Under the pieces are notes generated by a model. It ran no database searches, had not been told where the DNA came from, and worked only from the letters and a program-made list of their open reading frames with translations. This document shows positions 8,294 to 18,100 of a DNA stretch of 64,000 nt, one piece after another (the stretch's first letter is position 1; the number at the start of each line of letters is the position of its first letter). A program made the translations under genes and the position numbers. The DNA comes from JAWKUK01 sp041398605. GTDB lineage: Bacteria; Planctomycetota; UBA1135; GCA-002686595. The stretch is from the NCBI GenBank assembly GCA_041398605.1, contig JAWKUK010000003.1:372001-436000 (forward strand), read 5' to 3'.

Positions 8294-10401
8294 TCAGCGG
8301 TGTGGCGCCGCCTCGAAGGCGAGGGCTCGCCCGCCCCCCGCGTCGAAGTACGCGATGCGAACCGGGTAGTAGCCCGCTGCGAGGACGACCGTGCCCTCGA
8401 CCCTCGTCGCGCCGTGCAAGCCGTCGTTGTCGACGACGAGGCGGCCTCCGAGCCATACCCGGCTGCCGTCGTCGGACGTCGTCGCGACGCGCCACGGGCC
8501 GAGCTCGCGCGCGTAGAGGAACCCCTCGAAGACGAGCGCGCCCGGCCCATCGTCGAGCGGCGCGGCGCTGACCTCGCCCGCGCGCCCTTCCGCGTCAAGG
8601 ACCGGCGCGCTCGCGCCGGGATCGGCCCCCTCGAACTGAGCGACCGACTGGAACCGCCCCGCGTACCTGCGCCACGTGAAGCCCGGATCGGGGGCGCGCA
8701 CGAAGTGAATCGGCGTCAGCGCGTCGCTCGCATGGAGCACCTGGAACTCCGCGCGCGTCACGTACGGCGAGCCGCGGCGGCCCTCGAAGGCGCGCAGGGC
8801 GACGGTCGCGCTGTCCGTCAGCACGACCGGCCCCGCGGGGAGCTCCGGCGAGCTCGCCGTCGGCTCGCTGCCGTCGCGGGTCCAGCGCACGACCGCGCCG
8901 GGGCGCGTCGCCGCGCGCAGCTCCGCGCGCTCGAACGACGTGCCCCCGGGGGTCGCGAGCTCGACGCGCGGCGGCGACAGGTACAACGACAGGCGCGAGA
9001 CCGTCGGGCACGCCTTGGCGCCATCGATGTAGAGCCGCAGCTTCTTGGTCGTCGTGACCGGGGTGCGCAGCACCCGGCGCGCGCCGAGCGTCGTCCCCTC
9101 GGCGACGCGCGCCCACGCGTCGTCCACTGCGGCTTCAACGCGCCACTGGGTGATCCGTTGACCGAGCTGGATCGCCTCTTCGAGCCACACGTTGTCGAAC
9201 GTGACGGGCTCCTCGAAGCGCAGCTCGACCCACCCGGTCGTGTGATCGTCATCGAGCGCCCAATAGGACTCGCGGCCAGGCTCCAAGAGCCCGATCGGGC
9301 CGAAGCGCTCCGCGTCGTCGCCGCGCACGTTCGAGGCCAAGAAGTGGACGCCGGGCCCCTCCGCTGCGGTGCGCAGGAGGTCCTCGTCGAAGGTCTCCTT
9401 CAGGACGCGCCCGACCTCCGCGAGCCGCGCGACGTCGACGTCGGGCAACCGGCCGCGGTCATCGGGCGGACAGTTCAAGAGGAAGTTCCCGCTGCGCCCC
9501 ACCGAGGCGTACCACGTGTCGAGCAGCGTCTCGAGCGACTTCACTTGGTCATCGAGGCCTGCCTTCCAGAACCAACCCGGGCGGATCGACGTGTTGCACT
9601 CGTAGGGCACCCAGTGCGTGCCGTCTTCGTGTCCAGGGCCGAGCTCCTGGTACTGGGGATAGCCCGGATAGACCTCGTCGCGGCGCAAGAGCGCCCAGTT
9701 CGTCTCGCTGCCGATCGCGCGCTCGTTCCCGCACCAACGCACGTCCGGACCGCCGTCCGAAAGATGCACGCGCCGGGCTGCAGGTCGCGCACGACCTTGA
9801 CGAAGCTCGGCCAGTCGTACACCTGCCGCTTGCCGTTCGGGCCCTCGCCGCACGCGCCATCGAACCAGACCTCGGCGACCTCGCCGTAGTTCGTGAGCGC
9901 CTCGCGGAGCTGCGCGCGGAAGTGCTCGTTGTAGGGCTCGCCCGTCCCGTACAACGGCTCGCGGCGGTCCCACGGCGAGAGATACACGCCGAGCCAAAGG
10001 CCCTGCGCACGGCACGCGTCCGCGAGCTCCTTCAACACGTCGCGCGGCGCGCCGCTGGACTCGACGTCGTGGGTCGTGTGCTCCGACGCAAAGAGGCAGA
10101 ACCCGTCGTGATGCTTCGCAGTGAGGATGACGCCGGTCATGCCGGCGCTCTTCATCGCCGCCACCCACTGCCGACAATCGAGGTCCGAAGGCGCGAACGT
10201 CCGCGGGTCCTCCCGGCCCTCGCCCCACTCGACCCCAGTGAAGGTGTTCGGGCCGAAGTGCACGAAGCCGTAGAACTGGCGCTCATGCCACGCGAGCTGC
10301 CGTTCGCTCGGCACGGGGCCAAAGGGCGCGGGCGGGGCGACTGGGGCGCCGGCGCCGGCTTGCAGCGCCAGCGCACAGGCGAGGGTCAACACGAGGCTCA
10401 T
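8294..10401 (-). pseudogene. Alpha-L-fucosidase (GH29) with C-terminal binding domains, split by a single-base frameshift
   Basis: The gene codes for a secreted fucosidase of about 700 residues. It begins at ATG 10401 with a signal peptide (MSLVLTLACALALQAGAGA). The GH29 barrel follows, with KHHDGFCLF and nucleophile Asp181 in EVWFDGACGEG. The frame breaks after Phe214: the reading goes ...QPGACIF and resumes in another frame as SDGGPDVRW, a conserved GH29 block. One extra T in the T-run (AAA at 9760-9762 on the plus strand) would restore it. The second part continues through GNERAIGSETNW and an F5/8-type C domain (WVELRFEEPVTFDNVWLEE). Then come a chitobiase/hexosaminidase-type C-terminal domain (VRWTRDGSEPTA) and a PA14-like domain (TTSDDGSRVWLGG). 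As read, the protein is broken. Both halves look fully constrained, so a sequencing error or very recent loss is likely. Confidence 0.85.
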
Positions 10402-10459
10402 GCCGGCAGGGTAGCGGGCGAGCGACCTGGCTGGGTCTCGGTTAGGCTCTCGCGCCGCC

Positions 10460-11062
10460 GTGTTCCGCTTCTGCCCTAACTGTGGCGCCCCGTGTGAGGC
10501 GCGCGTCCCCGCCGGGGACGACCGCGCCCGCGCGGTGTGCACGGCGTGCGCAGCGGTGCACTACACGAACCCGAACGCCGTCGTAGGCTGCATCGTCGAG
10601 GCCGAGGGCGGCGTGCTCCTGTGCCGGCGCGCGATCGAGCCCGCCCACGGCCGCTGGACGTTCCCCGCAGGGTTCCTCGAGAACGGCGAGAGCCTGGCCG
10701 CGGGCGCGGCGCGCGAGACGTGGGAAGAGGCCCATGCGCGCGTCCAGGTCAGCGCGCCGCACGCGCTGCTCGACATCCCCCACATCGCCCAGACCTACGT
10801 CGTCTTCCGCGCGCGTCTCCTCGAGGGCGGCTTTGGCCCTGGCCCCGAGAGCTTGCACGTCGAGGTCGTCGCGCTGGACGCGATCCCGTGGGACGAGCTC
10901 GCCTTCCCGTCCGTCGCGCTCGCCCTGCGCCTCTACGTTGAGGACCGCTCCCGCGGGGTACACCACGTCCACCAAGGGGTCGTCCATTGGACGGGCGCGG
11001 GGTCGCGCTACGACCTCACGACCTACGAGCTGCGCGCGCACCGGGCGGATCCGCTCGCGTGA
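10460..11062 (+). CDS. Nudix hydrolase with N-terminal zinc ribbon
   Basis: A 200-residue protein that begins with a zinc-ribbon motif (FCPNCG and VCTACA) and continues as a Nudix domain. The Nudix box runs through GFLENGESLAAGAARETWEEA, with the first Glu and the REtxEE core intact; the final Gly is replaced by Ala. The arrangement matches the NudC/ADP-ribose-type Nudix proteins that carry a Zn finger ahead of the hydrolase domain (family knowledge). The nucleotide substrate is not predictable. The start is a GTG only 58 bases from the divergent fucosidase start, so the two share a very short promoter region. Residues after 165 form a short tail. Confidence 0.83.
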   Translation: MFRFCPNCGAPCEARVPAGDDRARAVCTACAAVHYTNPNAVVGCIVEAEGGVLLCRRAIEPAHGRWTFPAGFLENGESLAAGAARETWEEAHARVQVSAPHALLDIPHIAQTYVVFRARLLEGGFGPGPESLHVEVVALDAIPWDELAFPSVALALRLYVEDRSRGVHHVHQGVVHWTGAGSRYDLTTYELRAHRADPLA

Positions 11063-11076
11063 CCGGCGGCCCGGTG

Positions 11077-11125
11077 CTGAGCCGGGCCCAGGGGCCCAAG
11101 GGCCCTACCCCAGGGCTCGACTCAG
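11077..11125 (+). terminator. Hairpin after the Nudix gene
   Basis: Outer arms CTGAG and CTCAG enclose complementary G/C-rich runs (CAGGGGCCC; GGGCCCTACCCC). It begins 15 bases after the stop. There is no T-run, so it may act as a Rho-type or GC-hairpin terminator. Confidence 0.45.
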
Positions 11126-11180
11126 GTCGCGTCCCCAGAATTCCGCGCCAGAGGCGGTTACTCGAATTTGGCCCCCGGGT

Positions 11181-11220
11181 ATCGCACACAACTGTATTCA
11201 CAACTACAGTCGTATGCGAT
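11181..11220 (+). promoter_or_regulatory. 40-base dyad operator of the BlaI/M56 pair, overlapping the blaI start codon
   Basis: The segment is an interrupted palindrome with outer arms ATCGCA and TGCGAT and perfect inner arms ACTGTA and TACAGT, eight bases apart. Most other positions also pair. BlaI/MecI-type repressors bind TGTA/TACA-containing dyads and repress their own operon. The dyad runs into the ATG at 11219, so bound repressor would cover the translation start. The assignment to BlaI is an inference from position and motif. Confidence 0.72.
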
Positions 11221-11605
11221 GAACAGCGAGCCCCCTCCCATCACCGACGCAGAGTGGGACGTCATGGACGTCCTCTGGCGCAAGAGCCCAATGACGGCCC
11301 AGGACGTCCACGAGGACCTCGCTGCCCGGCGCGAATGGTCCCTCGGCACCGTCAAGACCCTGCTGACCCGCCTCTCGCGCAAGGGCGCGCTCAAGCACAT
11401 CGCCGAGGGCAAGCGCTTCCTCTACCGACCCGCCGTCACGAAGCGCGCGTGTGTGCGCGCAGCAGGTAAGGACCTCCTGCGGCGCGCTGGGCGCGACGCG
11501 GAGAGCCCGCTCCTGACGTTCTTCCTGAAGGAGAGCCGGTTGCAACGCGAGGAGATCGACGCGCTGCGCGCGCTGCTCGATCGCATCGAGGGAGGCCAGC
11601 GATGA
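11219..11605 (+). CDS. BlaI/MecI/CopY-family transcriptional repressor
   Basis: A 128-residue winged-helix repressor, the normal length for the family. The N-terminal block ITDAEWDVMDVLWRKSPMTAQDV is the standard first two helices. WSLGTVKTLLTRLSRKGAL holds the recognition helix and turn, and FLYRPAVTK the wing. The C-terminal part is the dimerisation helix region that M56 sensor proteases normally cleave. ATG 11219 is chosen because an upstream TTG (11168) would add residues coded by the operator. The next gene overlaps by four bases (ATGA). In known systems the paired M56 sensor inactivates the repressor, and that is the likely mechanism here. The regulated signal is unknown; no beta-lactamase gene lies next to it. 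Confidence 0.88.
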   Translation: MNSEPPPITDAEWDVMDVLWRKSPMTAQDVHEDLAARREWSLGTVKTLLTRLSRKGALKHIAEGKRFLYRPAVTKRACVRAAGKDLLRRAGRDAESPLLTFFLKESRLQREEIDALRALLDRIEGGQR

Positions 11606-14040
11606 GCGTCGCTTTCACACACGCGCTCGGCGAGGTCTCGCTGCACGTCGCGGGCCTCGTCGCGCTGGCTTGGCTCCTTGAGAGGGTGTTGGGGCGCGCG
11701 CTCTCCCCGCGGCTGCGCCTCGGGCTGTGGCTCGTCGTCGTAGCGCGGCTCGCGCTGCCTGCGCTGCCGGAGGTCCCGCGCGGGTTCGCGCCCCCCACTG
11801 CGGGGCTCGCGCGGCTGCCTTCGACGCAAGCGGAGGTGACGGACCGCGCGCGCCGCGCGGCGCTCGTGGCAGCGCCGACCCTGCTGGGCGAGGCTGCCGC
11901 GGGTCGCGCGCGCAAGGCCACCGACGCGGACGCCGGCGCGCGAGCAAGTCGCGCCCGCGCGGCCGGGAGCGAGCCCTCGACGACCGCAGCGCTTCAAGCC
12001 CGGGCGCCGGAGCTCCTAGCAGCGCCCAGCCAAGCGGTGCCGCGCGAGCACGGGCCCGACGCGCGCGTCCCAGCGTGGCAACGCCCGCTCACGCAGCTCG
12101 CGCTGGTCGGGTTCGGCTGGCTCTGGCTCGCTGGCGTCCTGGTCTCCGTCGGGCGCTTGCTCCTGGCCGAGCGTCGCCTGCGCGCGTCGTTGAAGCTGGC
12201 GTCCGAGGCCCCGCGCGAGCAGCATGACCTCCTGCACGAGATCGCGCAGCGCGTCGGCCTCGCGCGCGCGCCGCGCCTCCTCATCACCGACGCCTTGGCC
12301 TCACCGGCGGTCCACGGCTGGCGCCGCCCCACGGTGCTCGTGCCGACCCAGCTCGCCGAGCTCCCCCTGAACGACGCCGAGCTGCGCTGCGTCCTGGCGC
12401 ACGAGTGCTGCCACGTCCGGCGCGGTGACCTCGCGCTGGTGCCGCTGATCGCGCTCTTGCGCGCCGTGTGGTGGTTCCACCCGTTGGCGCGCCTCGCGCT
12501 GGCACGCGTCACCGACGCGCTCGAAGAGACGCGCGACGCGGACGCGCTCGCCGCCCTCGCGGGCGCCGACGACCCCCCGAACACCCCCAGCCGTGTCCGT
12601 TATGCGCGTGTCCTCGTGCGCCTCGCCGAGGCGCACTTGGGCGCGCCAAGAAGTGTCCCAGAGAGTGTCCCCTTTGGGGGCGCCATCGCCATGGCACCGC
12701 ACCCGCGCGGTCTCACCCGGAGAGTCCATATGATCCTTGAACCCCGCCGCCAATCACTCTTTGTACGCGTCGTCGGCACGAGCGCCATCGCCGGGCTCGG
12801 CTGGCTCGGCCTCGTCGCCGCTGCACCGACATCCCCTAGGCTCGAGCCACGCTCGACGGGCCCCAACAAGGCCCTGGCGCAGCGCGCGGCGACAGGGAGC
12901 GCCGCGGCCGCAGAGGTCGCGACCGAGCGCGTCCAGGTCGAGCTGCCCGCGCCGCCGCCTGCGTGGCGCACGGCGCTCGAGGCGCGCCTCGATGCGCGCC
13001 TCGCGCAGGTCGACTTCGAAGAGCTCGCGCTGCCCGACGCCCTGCGCCAGCTGGCCAAGCTGGGCCAGTTCGAGGTCGCGCTCGGCGAGAGCGTCATCGA
13101 GAACGAGGCTGAGTATTGGACGACGCTGAGGGTCCAGGACGTCACCGCGCGGGAGGTCCTGCAGGTGCTGTGTGAGTACGGCGAGGGCCTCATTTACGAC
13201 CTCGCGGACGGCGGCGTGGTGCGCGTCGATCGACCGTACGAGTTCGCGCGCTCCGTCGAGCTGCGCCTCTACAAAGTTGGCCCGCTGCTCGAAGCGCTCC
13301 GAGCGCCCTTCGGCCAGGACGACGTCGGTATGGACCAGCTCGTCGATGTCATCCTGAACTTCGGGATCGACGACGCGTACGCGTTCGACATGGAGGGCAC
13401 CTCGATCTCCGAATGGGAGGGCCTCCTGTGCATTCGCCAGACCCCCGCCGTCCACAACCAGATCCACGCTCTGCTCGAGCGCCTCGCGAGCCGGCAGCTG
13501 ACCCCCGCGCCCCGCGACGAGCCGTGGCGCCCGATGCTCGAGCAGAAGCTCGCGACGAAGCTCTCGCTCCAAGCGAGGTCGGCCGATGTCGCGGAGCTGA
13601 TCGAGTCCATCGCGACCCAGCACGGCGTCGCGATCATCGACCCCGAGATCCCGATCGAGGAGTACGCCAACGAGGGCCCGATCAACGTCGACTTCGTCGA
13701 GCTCTCCGTCGCCGACGCGCTCCGCGCGTGCCTCGCCCCGCTCCACCTGTACTTCACACCCAGGGCGGGCGGCATCGAGATCCAGCGCGAGCCCGCCTTC
13801 GAAGTGCACCTGCACCCCATCGGCCCCCTCCTGTCGGGGCTCGACGAGGAGCGCAGGAGTGAACGCTTCAGCGGGATCGAGGAGTTCATGCGCGACACCG
13901 TCGACCCGGAGAGCTGGGACATGTACGCGAGCGTCGGGTTCGTGCGCCTCGGCGACCTCCTGGTCGTCCGTCAGACGCCCGAGAACCAAGCGGGGATCGT
14001 CGCGCTCTTGGCCCAGCTCGAACGCGCGCTCGCGCGCTGA
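11602..14040 (+). CDS. M56 (BlaR1-type) membrane sensor peptidase with two secretin-like domains
   Basis: An 812-residue protein coupled to the blaI gene by an ATGA overlap. The N-terminal third is an M56 peptidase. It has two transmembrane helices (about 12-55) and a long Ala/Arg-rich loop, then another helix (about 158-180). The zinc motif HECCH is at 267-271, with EETRDADAL downstream. A further helix (about 385-405, TSAIAGLGWLGLVAA) leads out of the membrane. The outer part (about 455-812) is a tandem duplication of one domain. Both copies start WR..LE.KL and contain an IGPLL/VGPLL block. They end with the same type of strand (LLCIRQTPAVHNQIHALLERL at 13430-13488; LLVVRQTPENQAGIVALL in copy two). 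This resembles the secretin/TonB short N-terminal domain. BlaR1 itself has a penicillin-binding sensor there, so the ligand must differ. Confidence 0.83.
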   Translation: MSVAFTHALGEVSLHVAGLVALAWLLERVLGRALSPRLRLGLWLVVVARLALPALPEVPRGFAPPTAGLARLPSTQAEVTDRARRAALVAAPTLLGEAAAGRARKATDADAGARASRARAAGSEPSTTAALQARAPELLAAPSQAVPREHGPDARVPAWQRPLTQLALVGFGWLWLAGVLVSVGRLLLAERRLRASLKLASEAPREQHDLLHEIAQRVGLARAPRLLITDALASPAVHGWRRPTVLVPTQLAELPLNDAELRCVLAHECCHVRRGDLALVPLIALLRAVWWFHPLARLALARVTDALEETRDADALAALAGADDPPNTPSRVRYARVLVRLAEAHLGAPRSVPESVPFGGAIAMAPHPRGLTRRVHMILEPRRQSLFVRVVGTSAIAGLGWLGLVAAAPTSPRLEPRSTGPNKALAQRAATGSAAAAEVATERVQVELPAPPPAWRTALEARLDARLAQVDFEELALPDALRQLAKLGQFEVALGESVIENEAEYWTTLRVQDVTAREVLQVLCEYGEGLIYDLADGGVVRVDRPYEFARSVELRLYKVGPLLEALRAPFGQDDVGMDQLVDVILNFGIDDAYAFDMEGTSISEWEGLLCIRQTPAVHNQIHALLERLASRQLTPAPRDEPWRPMLEQKLATKLSLQARSADVAELIESIATQHGVAIIDPEIPIEEYANEGPINVDFVELSVADALRACLAPLHLYFTPRAGGIEIQREPAFEVHLHPIGPLLSGLDEERRSERFSGIEEFMRDTVDPESWDMYASVGFVRLGDLLVVRQTPENQAGIVALLAQLERALAR

Positions 14041-14147
14041 CGGGTCGCGCGTGAGGTCCTGCCGACGAACGACACCTGAGGGCGCGCGGCCCAAGCAAGT
14101 GCCCGGCTTGGGTGTGAGGGCCGCGCCAGCGCGCCCCCTCCGTGCCC

Positions 14148-14999
14148 TCAGTGCCCGCGCTTGGACTGAGTGCCTACCGTCCGGTCTGTCGTGCGGCGAC
14201 CGCGAACCCTGGCCTCCGTAGCGTCGAAGGAGGTTTGGGGCGCATCGGGGCCACCTACCTGCCCGCTGACGCGCAGCGCAGCGATGGCAGGGGGCTCTCC
14301 GAGCCATTCGACGCGACCCGTCGCGAGGTCATAGACCGCCCCCACGACCGTGCACCGACCGTCGACGACACGCGCGCGCGTCTCGGGGCTCGCTTCGAGC
14401 AGCGCAGCAATGGTCGTGAGGACATTGCCGCGCACGGCCAGGTTCACGAGCGAGGCACCCTCTGCGCGCGGGTCCTTGCGCTGGGCTTCCACGACGCTGG
14501 GGCGGATCGGCGCCAGCAACGAATCGATCGGCCCCTTGATCTCAGCGCCCGACGCGGCCGCGGTCACGGCACCACACGACGTATGCCCCATCACGACGAG
14601 GACGGGGGTGTTCAGGTGCGCGACGCCGTACTCGACCGATCCGGCGGTACCCGGCGTCGAGACGTTGCCCGCGACGCGTACGACAAAGACGTCGCCGATG
14701 CCTCGATCGAAGACATTCTCGACCGGCACACGCGAGTCCGAGCAAGACAGCACCGTGACAAACGGCACCTGGCCGGCGGCCGTCTCAGCGACCCGCCGCG
14801 GACTCGAGTTGCGGTGCTCTGCCTGGCCCGAAACGTAGCGCTCATTCCCCGCTCGGAGGATGTCCAGGACATCCTCCGCCAGAACAGGGTGCCCCGATTT
14901 TGTCTCGTTGGCGTTGACAGGGCCTGACGGCCAGCGGAGGGCTGCAACGCCGATGGCGGCGACCACGAGAGCGGAAAGGACGCTGAGCTTGAGGTTCAT
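14148..14999 (-). CDS. Beta-class carbonic anhydrase, exported
   Basis: A 283-residue enzyme that interconverts CO2 and bicarbonate. The N-terminal hydrophobic segment (LSVLSALVVAAIGVAALRW) indicates export to the periplasm, which is less common than the cytoplasmic form. Zinc ligands are Cys86 and Asp88 of CSDSR, His139 and Cys142 of GHTSCG, as expected for beta-carbonic anhydrases. Arg90 pairs with Asp88. The ATG at 14999 is preferred; an in-frame GTG lies six codons upstream. The last 35 residues are unlike the family and rich in Arg/Thr. The upstream 165 bases, before the end of the next minus-strand gene, should hold its promoter. Confidence 0.87.
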   Translation of the reverse strand: MNLKLSVLSALVVAAIGVAALRWPSGPVNANETKSGHPVLAEDVLDILRAGNERYVSGQAEHRNSSPRRVAETAAGQVPFVTVLSCSDSRVPVENVFDRGIGDVFVVRVAGNVSTPGTAGSVEYGVAHLNTPVLVVMGHTSCGAVTAAASGAEIKGPIDSLLAPIRPSVVEAQRKDPRAEGASLVNLAVRGNVLTTIAALLEASPETRARVVDGRCTVVGAVYDLATGRVEWLGEPPAIAALRVSGQVGGPDAPQTSFDATEARVRGRRTTDRTVGTQSKRGH

Positions 15000-15164
15000 C
15001 GGGGGAGTTTTGGGCACACAACGCCGACGGGGCGACGCAGGACTGGGGATGCCGGAGCATCGACTTCAGCATCACACGCACTTGAACCAACTCACCCAAG
15101 CTCGATCGGTCGCCGGCTCGCAACCGCGAGCTGATCGTCCTCCACCTCCGGGTCCCGCAATCCT

Positions 15165-18100
15165 TCACTCCTCGTCCCCGCCGCGGCGCTCGACGGGGGG
15201 GAGATCGCGCGGCGGGGCGCCGTTGTCGCGGAAGACGGTCAACCAGTGGACGAGCGACTGCTCGCGCAGCGCGGCGCCGTCCACCCACGGCAACGTGACG
15301 CGCACGACGTTGGACGCGTCGACGAAGAAGAGCCAGCGCTTGGCTTGGTCCAGCGCCTCGCCGACGGCTGCGGCGCCCAGGTCATGGGTCACGACCTCGA
15401 CCGGCGGATCGAGGGACGCCGCGTGCAACCGCAGTGCGCCGAGCCGCTCCGGGCCGATGCCGCGCGGCGCCGCGATCGTCAAGGGTTGCACGATGCCCCC
15501 CGCGCGCGCGCGCTCGGAGAGGCGTGTCGCAGCGCGCGCCACCTTGTCCCCCAACTGCTCGGGGCGCGCGAGGTCCTCGTCGCCGGGGTACCACATCACG
15601 ATGCGGCCGGTCGTGCTCGGCGCGAGGCCGCGCACGGGCAGGTTCACGAGGCCGTCGAAGCGCGGACCGATGCCGGTCGCGAGGTCGAGTGCGCGCGGCG
15701 AGCGCAGCGGACGCTGCGCGAGGTCACCACGGTCGAGCCGCTGGACCGTCGGTCGCTCGAGGCGCACCGCGCCGTGCCGGATCGCAAACCCGATGCGCCC
15801 CTCGATGGGCCCGCCGTCGATCGTGTGGTAGCTCGCGACCTCCTCGCCGTCGAGGTACGCGGTCACGCTCGCGCCGTCGACGAGCAGCTCCACCTCCACC
15901 ACCGTCTTCGAGCGGCCCATCTGGTGGACCCCCCGCGTCGCCGCCCCTTGCAGCCCCGCGTCGCGCTCGCGCAGGCCCGTGAAGCCAAAGCTGACCTCTT
16001 CGAACTCGGGCTCTGCGTCCTCCTCGCCGATCGCGTACTGGTAGTCGCCGGCGGTGACACGGAAGCGGACGTTGCGGTCGCGGCGCGTGTACCCGAGCAC
16101 GACCTCGAGCTCGTTGTAGCCCGTCGTGAAGCGCACGCGTGTGCGCACGCGATAGGCGCCCGGGAGGAGCCACGGCTCCGCGAGCGCAAACGCCATCTGG
16201 CCGCCGCTGCGGTCGATGCGGCCCGTCCCGCTCCGATCGCTCGTGCGGCCGAGCAACAGGTCGTCGCCGAGCGGCGCGAAGGCGCGCTTCGGGCGCCCTT
16301 GGTCGTAGCCCGTCAGCCGCGCGTCCTCCCACGCCGCCAAGCGCTGCGGCGCGCGCTCGTCCACCGGGACAGGGGCCGCGGCCGAAGCCGGAGCCTGGGC
16401 CGAGGCCGGCGACGTGCCGTCGGGGGCGGGCAGAGGGGCCGCGGCAGCGGCGCCCGACCCGGCCGGGCCGAGCTCCGGCATCCCAAGCCAGCGAGCGAGG
16501 CGGTCGTGCTCGCAGACCAGCAGCGTCCGCGCACGCGGCCCCTCCGTCGCCGCGATCGCAGCCGCGTAGCCGTCGAGCAGCGCTCGCGTCGCGCGCAAGC
16601 CAGAGGACATCGGCGCTGCGTCTTTGGCCCTTGCGTTCGGGAAAGCGAGCTCCGCACCCAACACCCAAAGCGCGTCAGCGCCCCGCTTCCCGCCCTCGAG
16701 CGCGCGCGAGAGGAGGCCGTGCGTGCGCGGCACGAAGCCGTCTTGGCTGCGCGCCCAAACGAGCGCGGCGGCCGCGTCCTCGCGGCGGCCGACGTCCAGC
16801 AGGAGCTCGCCGGCGAGGCGCGCCTGGTCTTGCCCGAAGCTCGGCTCGGCGCGCTGCCACGACCAGACCCAAGTCGGATCGTCGTACACCCACGACGACG
16901 CGGGCGCCTTCGGGAGGTCCTCCGTGTAGCGGCCACGCCACTCCGCGGGCTCCTTCCAGTAGAAGCCCGCGAGGAAGGCGCCGAAGCCCTCGGCAAAGGC
17001 CTCGAGGGTCGCGGGGCGCCCCTCCTTGCCGTCGCAGAAGTGCGCCACGAACTTCGCCCGGAGCCCGTCGCCGACCTTTGCGCCGCCGGCTTGTTCGAAC
17101 GCGGCGAGCCGCGCGCGGAAGAGCGGCCGCTCGCCGTGCAGGGGCCACGTCGAGAGGTACACGTAGAGCGCGTAGCCCGCCGAGTAGTTCTCGCGGTAGT
17201 CCTCGGGCTCGCCGCCGACCAGCGCGCGCAGCTTCCCAACGCCGCCGTAGCCATCGTTCCGCACGCGGCTCAGCGTGCCGAAGGAGGCGTGGTTCGACAC
17301 GAACGAGCGCTCGCTCGAATGTGCGTAGGCGGCGCCCGTCCAGACGGCCTTGCCCTCGGCGAGCCACGCAGGGATCCCCGGGTTCAACGCGCCGTCGAAG
17401 CGGTGCGTCAGCTCGTGCGTGAGGCCGTGGCCGAGGCCCTCGATGTTGCCGACCGCGAAGCGCAAGACCGTCACGTCGCCGGCCTGGAAGCCGCCGACCC
17501 AGAAGTACGGCGCGCCCTCTGCTTCGAGCCCGTCGGCGCCCGGCACGATGCGCACGAGGCCCTGGCGGAGGACGCGCTCGCGCTCGGTGCCCGCGTCGGC
17601 GATGAAGGGGTCGCTGCCAAAGTGGGCCACGAGGCGCCGGTGATGGTCCTCGACGGTGGACGCGACGCCGAGCAGCGTCTCGTACCCGCAGTCCGACTCG
17701 ATGCGATACCAGCCGCGCGGCGAGACCGCGACGCCGGGCAGCGCGAAGCTCGCGTGGGCGCGCGTGAACGCTTCGCCTTCCTCGCTCGAGAGCCACTCGA
17801 GCTCGTCGACGGTCCACGGGTCGGGGTGCTCCGCGTCGAGGCGCTCGCGCGCGCGCGCGAGCATCTCAGCGCCCGCAGCGCGCCAGCGTGCCATGCCGCC
17901 GGGCCGCGGCCCCTCCAAGTGCGCGAAGTCCGCCTGTGCCCCGAGGCCGTGCAAGATGCGCGCCGCGCGGACCGCCTCACCGTTGCGGCCGTTGGAGCTC
18001 GCGCTCGTCATCACCCGCTCGAGCGCCTTCAAGACGGCCACGTGCCCGCCGTCGACGGCGTGCACGGTCGGGTCGAGGCCGTCCTGGAGCGCTGCGAGCA

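Noticed and set aside
11219..14040. Beta-lactam resistance operon
   Set aside because: The M56 protein has no penicillin-binding sensor domain and no adjacent intact beta-lactamase. The beta-lactamase-fold gene at 18688-20207 lacks the SxxK motif and is not in the operon.
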